Assembly (NCBI GenBank): GCA_002964805.2
Contig: PUDQ02000113.1
Coordinates: 62,001 to 126,000 of the forward strand
Direction of reading: 5' to 3'
Length of the DNA stretch: 64,000 nucleotides
Source: Trametes villosa
Lineage: Eukaryota; Basidiomycota; Agaricomycetes; Polyporales; Polyporaceae
Numbering within the stretch: position 1 is the stretch's first letter; every line of letters begins with the position of its first letter. This document shows positions 11,813 to 22,628 of this stretch, piece by piece. Below the pieces are notes generated by a model. It had not been told where the DNA came from. It saw nothing but the letters and a program-made list of their open reading frames with translations, and did not search any database. The position numbers were made by a program, and so were the translations under genes.

Positions 11813-12640
11813 ATGACGGAGTTCATGACCAGCGCTATCGCCACTGCGACCGAGTGGCTCAGCAACTCCCACCTGTTCTGCATCGCTACGAACATCTGCG
11901 CCCTCACAGGCTTCGTCCTCATCGTCGGCCTGATCGTCTGCGCAATTCGTCGCCCTTATCATCCTGTCGTTCCACCCAAGCCGAAGCTCGAGGCCGGGCC
12001 TGCTGTGGCTCCCCCAGTCGCGGCGCCAACCGACATTGAAGAGATAGTGAAGAGCCGCAACCAGGCGATCGCCCGCGAGAAGGTGACACAAGAGCAGCTC
12101 AGGGCGCACGTGCTTGCGGCGGAAAGGATCAAGGGTCTCCTCGAAGGGCGCATCGCCGAGCTATCCCGCGACCTCGCTGCCGCGGAGCAGGCTACGGAAG
12201 GCTACCGCGACAGCCTCCAGGAGGAGTTGGAAGAGCTGGAGGAGGCGCTGGAGAGGAGCCAGGAGCAGCGCGGGCGGATGCAGCAGGAGCGAGACAAGGC
12301 GCGGGGCAAGCTGAGCAAGAGGGACGCGGCGAACGCGCTCCTCAAGCAGCGCAACCAGGCGCTCGAGAGGAAGTGCGGCGAGCTGGAGGCCGGGCACCGG
12401 AAGTGGGCGGAGCTGGCGAAGACTGCCACGAAGGAGAAGGAGAGGCTGGAGAGCGAAGCGATGGAGACGGAGGCGGTGTTGAGGAAGGTCTCGGTGGAAA
12501 TGGACAAGCTGGAGCAGAGAATGTGCGTCGGCACCCGGAAGGACCTGGAGATAAAGCGCGCGCTCGAGACCGCCCTTTCGAACTTGGAGGCATCCATTGA
12601 GCGCATGGTCAGCTCGGCGGGGACACACGCGTTCGCATAA
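11813..12640 (+). CDS. Single-pass membrane coiled-coil protein, tandem copy 2
   Basis: Intronless, 275 aa, start chosen at the ATG at 11813 (context ACCACCATGA). The order matches copy 1: an N-terminus with TATEWL, one membrane segment (about residues 26-46, ICALTGFVLIVGLIVCAI), a short Pro-rich linker (about 48-70), then an almost uninterrupted charged coiled coil (EEIVKSRNQAIAREK onward, including LQEELEELEEALERSQEQ) to the C-terminus. No enzyme motif is present. 371 bases separate it from copy 1, and both are on the same strand with no intron, which fits local duplication. I do not recognise a named family. Confidence 0.75.
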   Translation: MTEFMTSAIATATEWLSNSHLFCIATNICALTGFVLIVGLIVCAIRRPYHPVVPPKPKLEAGPAVAPPVAAPTDIEEIVKSRNQAIAREKVTQEQLRAHVLAAERIKGLLEGRIAELSRDLAAAEQATEGYRDSLQEELEELEEALERSQEQRGRMQQERDKARGKLSKRDAANALLKQRNQALERKCGELEAGHRKWAELAKTATKEKERLESEAMETEAVLRKVSVEMDKLEQRMCVGTRKDLEIKRALETALSNLEASIERMVSSAGTHAFA

Positions 12641-13237
12641 GCTCCCTGAGCATGCTCGTGTACCATCATCAGTTCGCGCTGTACACTATAATTGATTAAG
12701 AAGGTCGTTCACCTGTCTTCCCGCTGGAATCATTCACCGTCTGCGTGCTGAGCCATCGGCGTCTGGTTATCGTGCCTTCTTTTGTATCTGGCCAACTATA
12801 CATCGCGAATACGAGGGCGCGCGAAGGGAACAGCGTCATGCGTTCCCAACGCGACGCTAACCGGTCTGTGTCTGGCACCATCTTGGAAGGGAGAAGATCC
12901 CTGCTGGTGCCATTCTGGGACGGGCGCGTGAGGCCTACAAGGAGCTTTGTTGAACAACATGCGACTAGATCCCGGTCTATCAGCTTTCAATCCCGCAGAT
13001 AACGAGGATTCGGCGTGCACGTACAAGGGCTAATGAACGCGAGACAGCTCAAAGACTTTTATGTCGCTGGCATTAAAACCTCGCTGTCGCAGCCTGTGCG
13101 CCATCAATAACTTACCTTCATGCTCGGCCGCACAACGACACTACCTGCACCCTCGGTTACCTGGCCAGCAGTAGTAAGCGTCATCTTATCGGGCTATGGG
13201 CGATGTACTGACCGGCGTTGTTCAGACTAGAGCAACG
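12641..13237. other. Intergenic region inside the coiled-coil array
   Basis: About 600 bases between copies 2 and 3. No coding sequence, remnant of a fourth copy, RNA gene or direct repeat is evident. Confidence 0.4.
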
Positions 13238-14017
13238 ATGAGAACCGCCAGCGATATCCTCGCCGCCGCCCAGTGGCCTCGCTGTCTCCACTCTCTCCCA
13301 GACCATCTCCCCGACACATGGAAGGCTATTGCTGGCGGCATAGTGTTCGTTGTCCTCGCCTGTACCTATATCAAGATCTTGGTCGGCATGTTGAAGCGGG
13401 ACCCGAAAGGCTCCGCCCCGGCCACAAAGGCAGCACAGATCGCCGAGAAAGTAACTCGGAGCCTCGATGAAGCGGAAACGCGCTGGAAGTCCCTAGAGAA
13501 GACGGTGGTGAATATGATGCACGCCACGAGCAAGAGCGACGTCGACGAGATGCTCGGGCACCAGCTCGAGCGGCTGTCCTGCGTGCACGAGCTTACCGGC
13601 GCGCACATCGAGCTCGCCAAGGCGGAGCTCACGATCGACCGCATGCAAAGGGCGCATGAGGAGACGACCGACCGACACAAGACCGAGATGCAGGAGGCGA
13701 ACGCGCGGCGCAAGGCGGCCGTGGAGGAGTGCCTGAAGGTGTGCGCGGCGACGAAGCGTGAGCAGGATGGGTCTGTGGATCAGCTGAAGAAGACGGAGGC
13801 CGCGCTGGCGAGGCAGGAGGATCATAACAGGTCGCTCGAGAATAGGTGCAGGGAGCTGGAGGTGACGCAGCGCAGGACGGAGGAGATGCTGAAGAAGACC
13901 TTGAAGGAGAAGGCGGCGCTTGAGGAGGCATTGAAGCGCAAAGAGGACACAGACTTGGACGGTGCACTCCATGCATACTTCGCAAGAAGGTCCGCGGCCA
14001 TACGGTCGTCCCAGTAG
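13238..14017 (+). CDS. Single-pass membrane coiled-coil protein, tandem copy 3
   Basis: Intronless, 259 aa from the ATG at 13238; an upstream in-frame ATG at 13196 would add 14 residues. One membrane segment (about residues 29-50, AIAGGIVFVVLACTYIKILV) is followed by a basic patch and a coiled coil with regular Glu/Lys/Arg/Leu spacing (LENRCRELEVTQRRTEEMLK). The C-terminal block KEKAALEEALKRK...LDGALHAYF clearly corresponds to the end of copy 1, which supports common descent although the middle has diverged. Function unknown. The predicted topology is a short exoplasmic N-terminus and a long cytosolic rod, or the reverse. Confidence 0.72.
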   Translation: MRTASDILAAAQWPRCLHSLPDHLPDTWKAIAGGIVFVVLACTYIKILVGMLKRDPKGSAPATKAAQIAEKVTRSLDEAETRWKSLEKTVVNMMHATSKSDVDEMLGHQLERLSCVHELTGAHIELAKAELTIDRMQRAHEETTDRHKTEMQEANARRKAAVEECLKVCAATKREQDGSVDQLKKTEAALARQEDHNRSLENRCRELEVTQRRTEEMLKKTLKEKAALEEALKRKEDTDLDGALHAYFARRSAAIRSSQ

Positions 14018-14556
14018 CCGGAGATCCCTCGTACGTGGCGCCCTGCTCGTTCGCGTCGCTCCATATGATCTCCGGTTGTTAGTCCAATTACGCATCATCC
14101 CTCACGGCACTTCCCCCATATACCCTCACAAAATTCACCCCATGATCAAACTCCCCTTTTTGTAGTGCAAAATGTAGTCTGTAAACCTTCATCTATGCCA
14201 GATCAGTATGACTGGACCTCTCGAAGTTAGCGGTAACCGCTCGTCGGGGTGCCGGTGTTCATCGAGAAAGCTATGGCTTGAGTATACATTGACCTCCCTG
14301 AAGTAGAGGTGCACGAAGCCAGGGCGAGAGACGGAGAGCTCTCCCGGGGTCGAAAGCTACCTGACTGAACGAGGTGGAGGTAGGAGGGTGAGAGGCGCGC
14401 GACGCGGCGCGACGCGTCCCAGCGTCTGAGGGTCGCGTCAGTCACGGCGTGACGCGTCGCGACTGTGGCTAAGCGTGCCGCTGGAAAGCTCCGAGTCGCT
14501 GTGGCCTTTACGCCCGCTCTTGTCCTGCTTGTCTTGCTATACTCCTCACACTCACT
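14018..14556. other. Intergenic region containing the ORC4 promoter
   Basis: 539 bases between the coiled-coil array and ORC4. The last 150 bases are unusually rich in CGCG and contain two ACGCGT sites (listed separately). Nothing else is recognised. Confidence 0.5.
14412..14457 (+). promoter_or_regulatory. Two MluI cell-cycle boxes upstream of ORC4
   Basis: ACGCGT occurs exactly at 14412-14417 and 14452-14457, 140 and 100 bases upstream of the ORC4 start, within a CGCG-rich patch. ACGCGT is the binding site of the fungal MBF complex (Mbp1/Swi6, or Cdc10-Res), which activates DNA-replication genes at G1/S. Its position before a replication-origin gene makes a functional role likely. Confidence 0.6.
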
Positions 14557-17509
14557 ATGCCGCCAAAACGCAAGGCTGCTGCTACGACAACGGAGAACGA
14601 GCCTCCTCTAACACGCCGGAGGACACGTTCGACAGCTGCTGTTGGGGAATCAGCAGAGCCCGCACCAGTGCAACTCCCGCCGGTGAAGAGAACACGACGG
14701 GTTGTGAAGCCGAAGGAGGAGCCGTCTGCTACGGCTGAAGTAGATGAAGCACTGTCGAACGCGCCTTCAGCTACCAATGTCGCTCCCCGCGCAACAAGAA
14801 CTACTCGAACGCGGAAGACCGCGACTACGAGTACTGCAGAGGATGTGCCAGAGGCTGGCCCAAGTGTACCGAAGAGGAGAGGGAGGGCTGCGAAGGTGAG
14901 CTTGATACTTACATATCACAGAACGTTGTATGCGATCGTACAATAGCCAGAGCCAGTGGAAGAGGAAGAGGCCCCTGCCCATGAAGAGCCCGCGGCGCCT
15001 CGACAGCCACTGTCCCCGATACCCGAGAAGACAGCACAAACCATACCTAAGAAACGTGGCAGACCTAAGAAGGTGCGTCATCTATCCTGTCTATGGAGTG
15101 GAGGCTTCGGTAACGGTGGATGCATAGACGGTCGAAGATGCTACCTCTGTCAAGCCCCCATCCAAAGCCGTAGCGGGAGCACGGGCCACTCGCGCGCGAA
15201 GAACTAAAACTATAGACGAAGACGCCGTCGATGGCGATGATGAGAGCGTCAACCACCGAGTGAACACGCGTCGGGCCCCTTCCGTACCCCCGCAGGAACC
15301 CATTCCGGACGTACCTAAGAAGAGAGGAGGCAGAGCTGCGAAGGTGGGCCTGTCAGAACCAATGACACTGTTCTCAGAACTTACCATCTATTTACCAGGC
15401 ACCTGTCCCTGCTCCGAGACCCGTTACCCCGCCTCCACCAGACGAAGAAAGCTCCGATGACGAGCTCCTCATGACACCCTCGAAGCGTGTTTCCGCACGC
15501 CCTACGACACCTTTACGCACTGGCGGCAGCCGGATCGGCACGCCGCGCATGGTCCTGCATTCAGTCGAGATCACAACTCCCAGGCGATTACTGGCGAGTG
15601 TACGGCGCGACCAAGGGTCGCCAGGACCTAAGGGACACGTCCCACCTCTGGGAACACCACGACTACCTTCTGCGTTCCCGTCCGCCAGTCCGCAAAAGCG
15701 CGGTGTGCCTGCCGCTCCTGCGTCTGTTTCACGCGCACGGAAGGCCCGTACGCCATCCCCACAGCCTTCCGAACCCGAAGAGCCCTTGAGGGAGGTAGTA
15801 TTACCCAAGAAGCGGTCTAAGGGAGAGACGAAGTACGACAAGGGCTTACCACAAGTACTTCCTCCCCATTTGCACCCTCTTCTCGATCGCCAGAAACGGG
15901 CGATCCTCCAGGCGCTGCAGAAGCCCCCAGAGATAGACGAGATCGACGTTTACGGAGAGGACTATCCGCCTACCAACACCGTCGCATACGAGCAGCTCAC
16001 CGACTTGCTTGTGGGCACGGTCACGCGTGGCGAGGGCAACAGCTGCCTCCTCATCGGCCCCAGCGGGAGTGGGAAGACACAGATGGTAGAGCGCGCGATC
16101 GCGGCCCTGCCGGACAACCCGATCGTTGTGCGCATCTCAGGCTACGCGCATCACAACGACAGGCTGGCTATCCGCGAGATTGCATGGCAGCTCGCGCAGC
16201 AGACAGGGCAGTCCTTCCTTCCTACGAATGAAGAGGATGAAGACGAGGAGGAAGGACAGGATGGACCCCACCCCGCGGCTGCAGGACCGAAAGATGCGGA
16301 CGAGAATCCCTTCGTCGACGGTGCGCCCGCCGCGGAGCCGGTAGGGCTGTCGGTGACGCTCCCGCCTCCCGCGCACCTCCTCGCGCTCATCTCGATGATC
16401 CCGACCCTCCCCCGACCGACGGTTATCGTCCTCGACGGTTTCGACCTCTTCGCGTCGCACGCCCGGCAAGCACTACTCTACTGCCTTCTCGACACCGCAC
16501 AGGCATGCCGTGCGGGGCCGACTACAGCTGCTGCTACTGGAGGCGCGAGTGCGAGCGGGATGGCGGTCATCGGCGTCACTGCGCGGGTCGACACGATCAA
16601 CCTCCTCGAGAAGCGCGTGAAGAGTCGTTTCTCGGGGCGGATGATAAGGGCGTCGGGCCCGGCTCGGGTCAGCCATTGGGTCGCGCTTTCGAAGGCGGTT
16701 CTAGGAGCACCTCTCCCTACTGGGGACCAGGATGAAGGTGTCGAAACGAAGGAGGAATGGGAGGGAGCGTGGGGTGCTGCTGTGGAGAAGTTCCTGGCTG
16801 AGGACGCGACTTTGGACCTACTAAGGGAAACATACGCGCTCGCGCGGGATTACCAGTTGTTGCGGAGGATACTGGTGAGTTTCATTACTCTCGAGGCGCA
16901 CGGATGGGCTGAGCTGAAGGGCGCCCGTACAGACATGTCTGGCTCTCGAGTTAACGCCTGCTTCGCCGTGGCCGACTGCCGTGAAACTCGACAAAGCGAT
17001 CAGCCGACAACGGTGTCCTCCTCGATTCCCCCCGCTTCACAGTACGTGCCTCGCGAAACAGATATATTCAGCTCACTAATTCCCCTGTTAGCCTTCCCAT
17101 ATCCAGCGCTATGTCTCCTCATCGCGTCCGTGCACGCGCAGACATCGGGACACGACGCGTTCACATTCGAGATGCTGCACGACACGTTCAAGACCCAGGT
17201 GCGCACATCTCAGTCAGCGCCCGTACAAGTCGAAGGCGGCGGCATCGGCATGGTGCGCTGCAGCCGCGAGGTGCTCTTTACGGTGCGTGCTTTCCCTCAT
17301 TTGTACGGATAAGCCGACATTGACGAGCGACGCAGGCATTCGAACGACTGGCGGATCTGCGCATCTTCCTGCCTGCGGCAGCGCCTGGCACGGGCACGGG
17401 GCGCGAGTTCGCGCTGCATCGGAGCGCAGTCGATCGCTTCGTGGTGAAGAAGGCAGTTGAGGCGGTCGGACAGCTGAATCTGAAGAAGTGGTTCACGAAG
17501 GCTTCATGA
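14557..17509 (+). CDS. ORC4: Origin recognition complex subunit 4 with AT-hook-rich N-terminus
   Basis: Exons 14557-14895, 14947-15072, 15128-15343, 15399-16874, 16933-17041, 17092-17282 and 17336-17509, giving 876 aa. The N-terminal 230 residues are basic and carry AT-hook-like motifs (KRRGRAAK, KKRGRPKK, KRGGRAAK), each placed at the end of an exon. The AAA+ domain has Walker A GPSGSGKT (about 447-454) and Walker B VIVLDGFDLF (about 570). The C-terminal winged-helix part contains FPYPALCLLIASVHA and FTFEMLHDTFK, typical of ORC4. ORC4 is part of the nuclear complex that marks replication origins and loads MCM. S. pombe Orc4 also has N-terminal AT-hooks that bind origins; the repeated hooks here suggest a similar mode. 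The intron at 16875-16932 is in frame and inferred from family fit. Confidence 0.92.
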
Positions 17510-17925
17510 ATTTGATTGGCCGATGGATTCTGGTTCTGTATCTGTAGTCGCGCTGTGTACTGGCTCTGTGCTTGCATATGTTATCGATTTCGACCGAACC
17601 CGGTGAACAGCCTCGTCTGTACATTGACCCCGAGGCGATCCGCGAGACACGATGTGAGCGCGAGGACACGCGCAGGGCACGCGTCGGGGCGGGCGATACA
17701 CGCGTTTTGGGTGTGACGAACGCGTGTCGAGCGTGACCAAGCGTGGCTTCCCACGCCGACTCGGGCAGCTCTCCTCAAGAAGCGAGCCATCGCTCTGCAC
17801 TCCGATCCACTCCTCCTGCCTCCTGCCTTCCGCTGCCTGTACATACCCGTCTTGTCTCTCTTCACGCACACGGCTGTATCTACGAAACTCCTCACTGGTC
17901 CTGCCTGGGATCGCCCCGTAGTACA
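17510..17925. other. Intergenic region with MluI boxes
   Basis: 416 bases between ORC4 and the AT-hook gene. It holds three ACGCGT sites (listed separately) and a pyrimidine-rich leader before the ATG at 17926. Confidence 0.5.
17679..17725 (+). promoter_or_regulatory. Three MluI cell-cycle boxes in 47 bases
   Basis: ACGCGT is present at 17679-17684, 17700-17705 and 17720-17725, spaced about 20 bases apart and 200-247 bases before the start of the AT-hook gene. Three copies at two-helical-turn spacing are unlikely by chance even in GC-rich DNA and suggest MBF-type G1/S control. Confidence 0.6.
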
Positions 17926-19510
17926 ATGAAGGTCTTCGGCTTCTTCTCGCGGAAGCCACAGCAGCCCGCGGAGAGCGTCCCGCTCCCGCCCTCGCCCTCC
18001 GCATCGACCGCCAATCTATCGCCGTCCGCGAAGGCGCAGAAGAACGTGCAGCTTCGCACGCCCTCGCCCTCCGTCGACTCCGCCACCCCCGCCGCGCAGC
18101 CCCGCTCGACCTCCCCGGCCACCAAGCTCGCCCGCCTATCGGTCGAGGACTCTACCAGGCAGACGTCCCCCACACACCGCGGCTCGCTCACCGGTATTTC
18201 TGCAGTCGCGCCGAACCCGGCGTTTGTGCCTCCAGAGCCGAATGTACCTTCGCTCGTCGCGCACATCGGCGCGATCCCGCCGAAGATCCTGCACGCGTAT
18301 GTACTCGCGCGCCTCCCGAGCCAGCCGGAGGAGGCGCTACCGACCCTTGCGACCTTCTTTGCGGAGCTCGCGCCCCCGCCAAAGATGCATTGCGTCCGGT
18401 GCCACAAGGACTTTGTTGAGGTCGAGAATGACGACAGGAGTTGTCTGGTGCCGCACGACGACGAGAGTGCGGAGGTTGAGCGCGTCGGCGCGGCGAAGCG
18501 CGCTGCAGGTGTTGCCGGCGCGACGTTCGAGACCCTCTGGGGTTGCTGTGGGAAAATCGTGGAGGGCGATGGCGACCAAGGCCCGCCGGACGGGTGGTGC
18601 TACGAAGGAAAGCACACGGTGCGTGCATGTTATGCTCTACAATATACGAGCAGCATAAGTGACCTTTATGGTGCTTCGCTAGACGGATTTCAAGCGCGCG
18701 CGTTTCCGCGCCGACTCTACGCCGCAGAACGACAAGCTCGTCTCCTGCCTGCGCTTGAACTGCCACGGGATCCGCTCGCAGCTGCCGCGCGGTGCGCGCG
18801 CGACGCGGAAGCGGCCGCGCAGCACGAACTACAAAGAGGCGAGTACGGATGAGGACGCAAGCGAGGGCGGGTCGGACAGCGGCATGGACGAGATCGTCGG
18901 GAAGACGCCCGCGAGCGCGCGCAAGGGCCGCCCGGCGGGCAAGGGCAAGGCGAAGGCAACCGCAGAGGATGCAGAGCAGATGGACGTCGACGAGGACCGC
19001 GCGGGGGATACGGCGAGTGTTGCGGGCAGCGCGAGCGGGACGCCGCGCGGACGCGGAAGGCCGCCAAAGTCGAAGGCCCAGGGTGCTGCGCCAACAAGCG
19101 TGGCCAAGCGCCGCGTGCGTTTGACGGAGTCAAAGGTCGTCCCGGGGACCGATGGGGAGGACGACGATGCCGCGTCGGTGAAGTCTGCGCCGACAGGCCC
19201 GACTCCCAAACGGCGCGGGCGTCCGCCGAAGAGCAAACCTGTCATCTCGGACTCGGACCGCGAGATGGAGGTGGACGGGGCACCGAAGGGTACTCCTGCA
19301 CAACGGAAGGAGAAGGCTGCGCCAGGAAGCGTGAAGCCGAGGGTGCGTTCGCTGAGCAGGACGCGTCCAGGTGACGCGAGCGATGCGAGTGTGAGCGCGA
19401 AGCCGCGGTCGCGCGTACGGAAGACGAAGGAGGCGGGCGCGAAGGATAAGGATGCCGCGGCAGTGGAGGGGGAGGAGAAGCCCAAGAAACGGAGAAAGGT
19501 CGATACATGA
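17926..19510 (+). CDS. Cys/His-rich, AT-hook-containing nuclear protein, unnamed
   Basis: Exons 17926-18618 and 18683-19510, giving 506 aa; start chosen at the ATG at 17926 (MKVFGFFSRKP). The N-terminus is Ser/Pro-rich. Residues about 155-260 hold a probable zinc-binding module: CVRCHKDF, a downstream CLVPHDDE, then WGCCGK and WCYEGKHT, with a later LNCHG. The C-terminal half is acidic/basic and low complexity, with two good AT-hooks (RGRGRPPKSK and RRGRPPKSK) and a C-terminal basic KKRRKV that looks like a nuclear localisation signal. It most likely binds chromatin. It lies directly downstream of ORC4 and shares MluI boxes with it, which hints at S-phase expression. I do not recognise a named orthologue. 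Confidence 0.8.
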
Positions 19511-20384
19511 GGCGACTCCAGCTCTCGCAGGGGCCGCGGGCTTCTGGCGCAGTCGTCTTCGAGCAATGGCTCCTCCGTCGACACTGGTGAGTACGCAGGC
19601 TACATTGATTCACTGTCGTACACTGACAGATGCCTCCGTCCCACAGGCTCCCATTCGCCCGACGCTGCTTCCCCCACGTACACTTATCCGTATTCGCACT
19701 GGCATTGTCCTGCAGGGTCGGATAGCGGCGTATAACTTATGGCAGACTTCTCGTGGACTCTTGGTCTAATCATACCTCACTCTCATTCTACGTATATGAT
19801 ATCCTTGCTTTAGCTACCGCACCTGTATCCTCCGTGGTCTTACGCAGTTCCGCCCCAAGTACCCGCACCGCGCGTATCGATCCCCGTCTGAGTTGCAGCA
19901 CCTCGGGCGCTCGCGGCCCAGGAACTCTTCTCAGTTCCACGTCTTACCGCAGCTACCGTCTACACTGGGACTGGCCGGCCTCGTGCGCTGGATATGGCAT
20001 GCTTCTGCGGTCGCAGTTGCACTATCCAAAGGCAATCGATGGCAACCCCTCACTTTTGTCCGCGCGTCGACCCTGGCACCTGCGCGAGAAGTGCTGCAGC
20101 ACGGGCCCGTCGCGGGACAAAGACGCCTTGTTCCTCCGCCTCTTAACCCTCCTGCTCTCCTTGAGTCCCTACCACTCGCTCTTCTTCACCCTCGTACCCC
20201 CAAGGAACACTACAATCACCTCGAGTATCTGTAGCTTCGTGAGGGATTTGCGCAACATCCGTACGAGGTAGGCGCGACTCCTCCCGCGGCACGGACCCCG
20301 CGTAGTACGCGATATTTCTGACGCCACCGCTTCGCAGCTCTAGACGTAACCCGCCGCGAACTCAAATCCACGCCTATAAAATCA
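19511..20384. other. Intergenic region, no gene seen
   Basis: 874 bases. It begins with the probable 3' UTR of the AT-hook gene; GTGAGT at 19588 and CACAG near 19648 could bound a 3'-UTR intron. Open frames of up to 172 codons near 19753-20271 have no domain or splice support. A TATAAAA at about 20375 sits only a few bases before the next ATG, too close to be that gene's TATA box. Confidence 0.4.
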
Positions 20385-22628
20385 ATGTCGTCCAACGAGG
20401 GCAACACGACGTTCACCGTCACCACCGCGCCCCCCAGCACCAGCACCAGCGCCCCGCCCAGCGGCGACGCCCCGTGGCCCCCGCCGGACGAGCACGTCTG
20501 GCTGACCTTCCCCCCATTCACACAGCCGCCCCCGGGCGTGACCCTCATCCCTTTCAGCGCGTTCAAGCCCGCGGGGATCGTGCAGGCGGCCGAGGGCGAG
20601 CAGGAGCGCGACGCGCTGGGGATCCCGACCGTGGCGCTGCGCGTGCACCACGACCTGACCGCGATGGAGAAGCGCAAGCGCAAGAAGACGGTGCGCGTGG
20701 ACGCGAGCGGCGCGCCGCGCCGCACGCTGTGGTACGAGGAGTGGGCGGACGGCGAGGAGCTGCGGCGCACTGCGGGCGCAATCGATCCGTATGTGCCACT
20801 CCCCTTGCGCTGCTGGTGGGTTATGAGGGCATGGTGCTGATTGCTGGGGTGGTATGCAGGTCTATCCCGCGCATTGATCGCCTGCACCAGGCTTCATACG
20901 ACTTCAAGAACGGCCGCTCGTTGGCCTCGAACCAGGATATTTCCCAGCTTTGGGACCGTGTATGTGGCGTTCACTGATAGCTAACATCGGCGCTGCTAAC
21001 GACCCTCTAGTGGCGCTTGTACATCGGCCTCATCAGCGGGCTGCAGAGCCCCGCGTCGCGCAAGAAGGATGCTGCGATTCGCGATGCGTTCGCCGCCGCG
21101 GCTGAGGCCCCCGGCGATGACGACGACGATGATGACGAGGAAGAGATGCCTGCCACACGACCCCCGAAGGCCGCAAAGGTCGTTGTCGCAGACGACGGGG
21201 GCAAGCCCATGCCGCTCCCCGAGAGCGCGCCCAAGCCAGGCGTGACGGAAGAGCAGCGGCAGCAGCGCCGCGAGTACTACCGCGAGGTGCGGGACACGAA
21301 GATGGACCGCTTCCTGAACGACCCCGAGAAAGCAGTCAAGATCTTCCTCTCGGGGTACTACCGCGACCGCGGCATGAGCTAGTGCGTACCGCCTCCCAAC
21401 GCTTTCGTGCCGCGCGCACGCGCTGACGCTGGGCTTGCCCAGCTCCGAGAAGTACTGCAGGGACGGACCGATCCTGATCGCCTTCTTCCTCAACTTCCTC
21501 CTCCGCAACCGCGTGTTCCCCGAGTCCGAGAAGGACCTCCGCAAGGCGGTCGCGGTCACCGAGCTCGCGAAGAAGGAGCTCCCGCACTCGTTCGTCGTCA
21601 GCCGCGCGATCCCAGACGACTTCAGCGCCGGCGCCGAGATCCTCTTCGGCAGGATGACCGACCGCGGCGTGTGGCCCGCGCTCGGCGACGACTCCAGTGA
21701 GGACAACTCCAACGACACGCCCGACGCGAAGCGCCAGAAGACCGACGGCGCGCCCAGCGCGACTGCGATCCTCCAAGAAGCCGCAGGCCCCTCCGAGATC
21801 GAGGTCGTCACGGCCGACACCGTGCGTGAGATGGAGGAGGAGGCCAAGGACGTGATCGCCGACGCCGACGCTGACGCCAGCGGCTGGGGCGCGCCGTCCG
21901 GGTCCTGGGGCGACGCCAACGCCGCCTGGAGCGCGAGCGGCGACGCGTCGCTATGGGACACCACCCCCAAGGCGAACCCGCTCAACGCGCTCCTCGGGCC
22001 GACCGTGCTCCCGCTCACGCACACGACGGGCGTCATCGAGCTCTCGACGCGCCGCGTCAAGGCCGTCGTCCCGCCCCGTGCGCCGAAGAAAGCTTCGCCG
22101 AAGAAGAGTGGGAGCGGCGGGCTACCCGGCGGGCCGAGCGCAGACGCGGTCGAGCGCGACCTCGAGGCGCGCTTCGCGCAGGTCGTGCTCGGGCCCTGGG
22201 AGGAGTGGGACCTGTACGACAAGGCGGACGTCACGAAGCCGGTGATTCTGCCGGACTCGCGCGGGCCCGTCATTCGCGAAGAGGACGGGGCGGCTGGCCC
22301 GACCCCTCCGGGCACGCCGCCGCACAACCCGTTCAAGGACGAGATCGCGCTGCTTGTGCTCCCCGCCACCGCGGAGACGCTGTGGGTGGGCACGGGCATC
22401 CAGGCGACGTGGATCCAGCTTGCGCGCGCGGACACGAGTGTGCCGATGGAGGTCGACGACCCGAACGCGCACGCTGCGCGCCGTAAGCGGGCGGGCGCCC
22501 CTGGGGAGCCTGCCGAGCCGACGAAGTTCTGGTATATGGAGCAAGTCATGGCCGTGCTGCCCAGCTTCCATACGGAGATGGTGCCGCTGCCCACGACGGC
22601 GGATGTCTTTGGCCCGGAGGAGGATTAA
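20385..22628 (+). CDS. Unrecognised protein with acidic central linker
   Basis: Exons 20385-20788, 20860-20959, 21011-21381 and 21443-22628, giving 686 aa. All junctions are GT-AG and in phase; the third intron is needed because the unspliced frame stops beside the donor. The N-terminus is low complexity, then comes WLTFPPFTQPPPGVTLIPF. A basic-hydrophobic block follows (DRLHQASYDFKNGRSL, WRLYIGLISGL), then an Asp/Glu run, then a conserved-looking helical block (REYYREVRDTKMDRFL, EKAVKIFLSGYYRDRGM, GPILIAFFLNFLLRN). The C-terminal half is acidic and Gly/Ala/Trp-rich, ending FGPEED. The ordered blocks and clean splicing argue for a real conserved protein. I considered an Arb1-like Argonaute chaperone but cannot support it from motifs. 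Confidence 0.75.

Noticed and set aside
20996..22594. 532-codon open frame on the minus strand
   Set aside because: It lies antisense to the four-exon gene at 20385-22628 and has no recognisable domain. Long antisense frames are common over GC-rich coding sequence.
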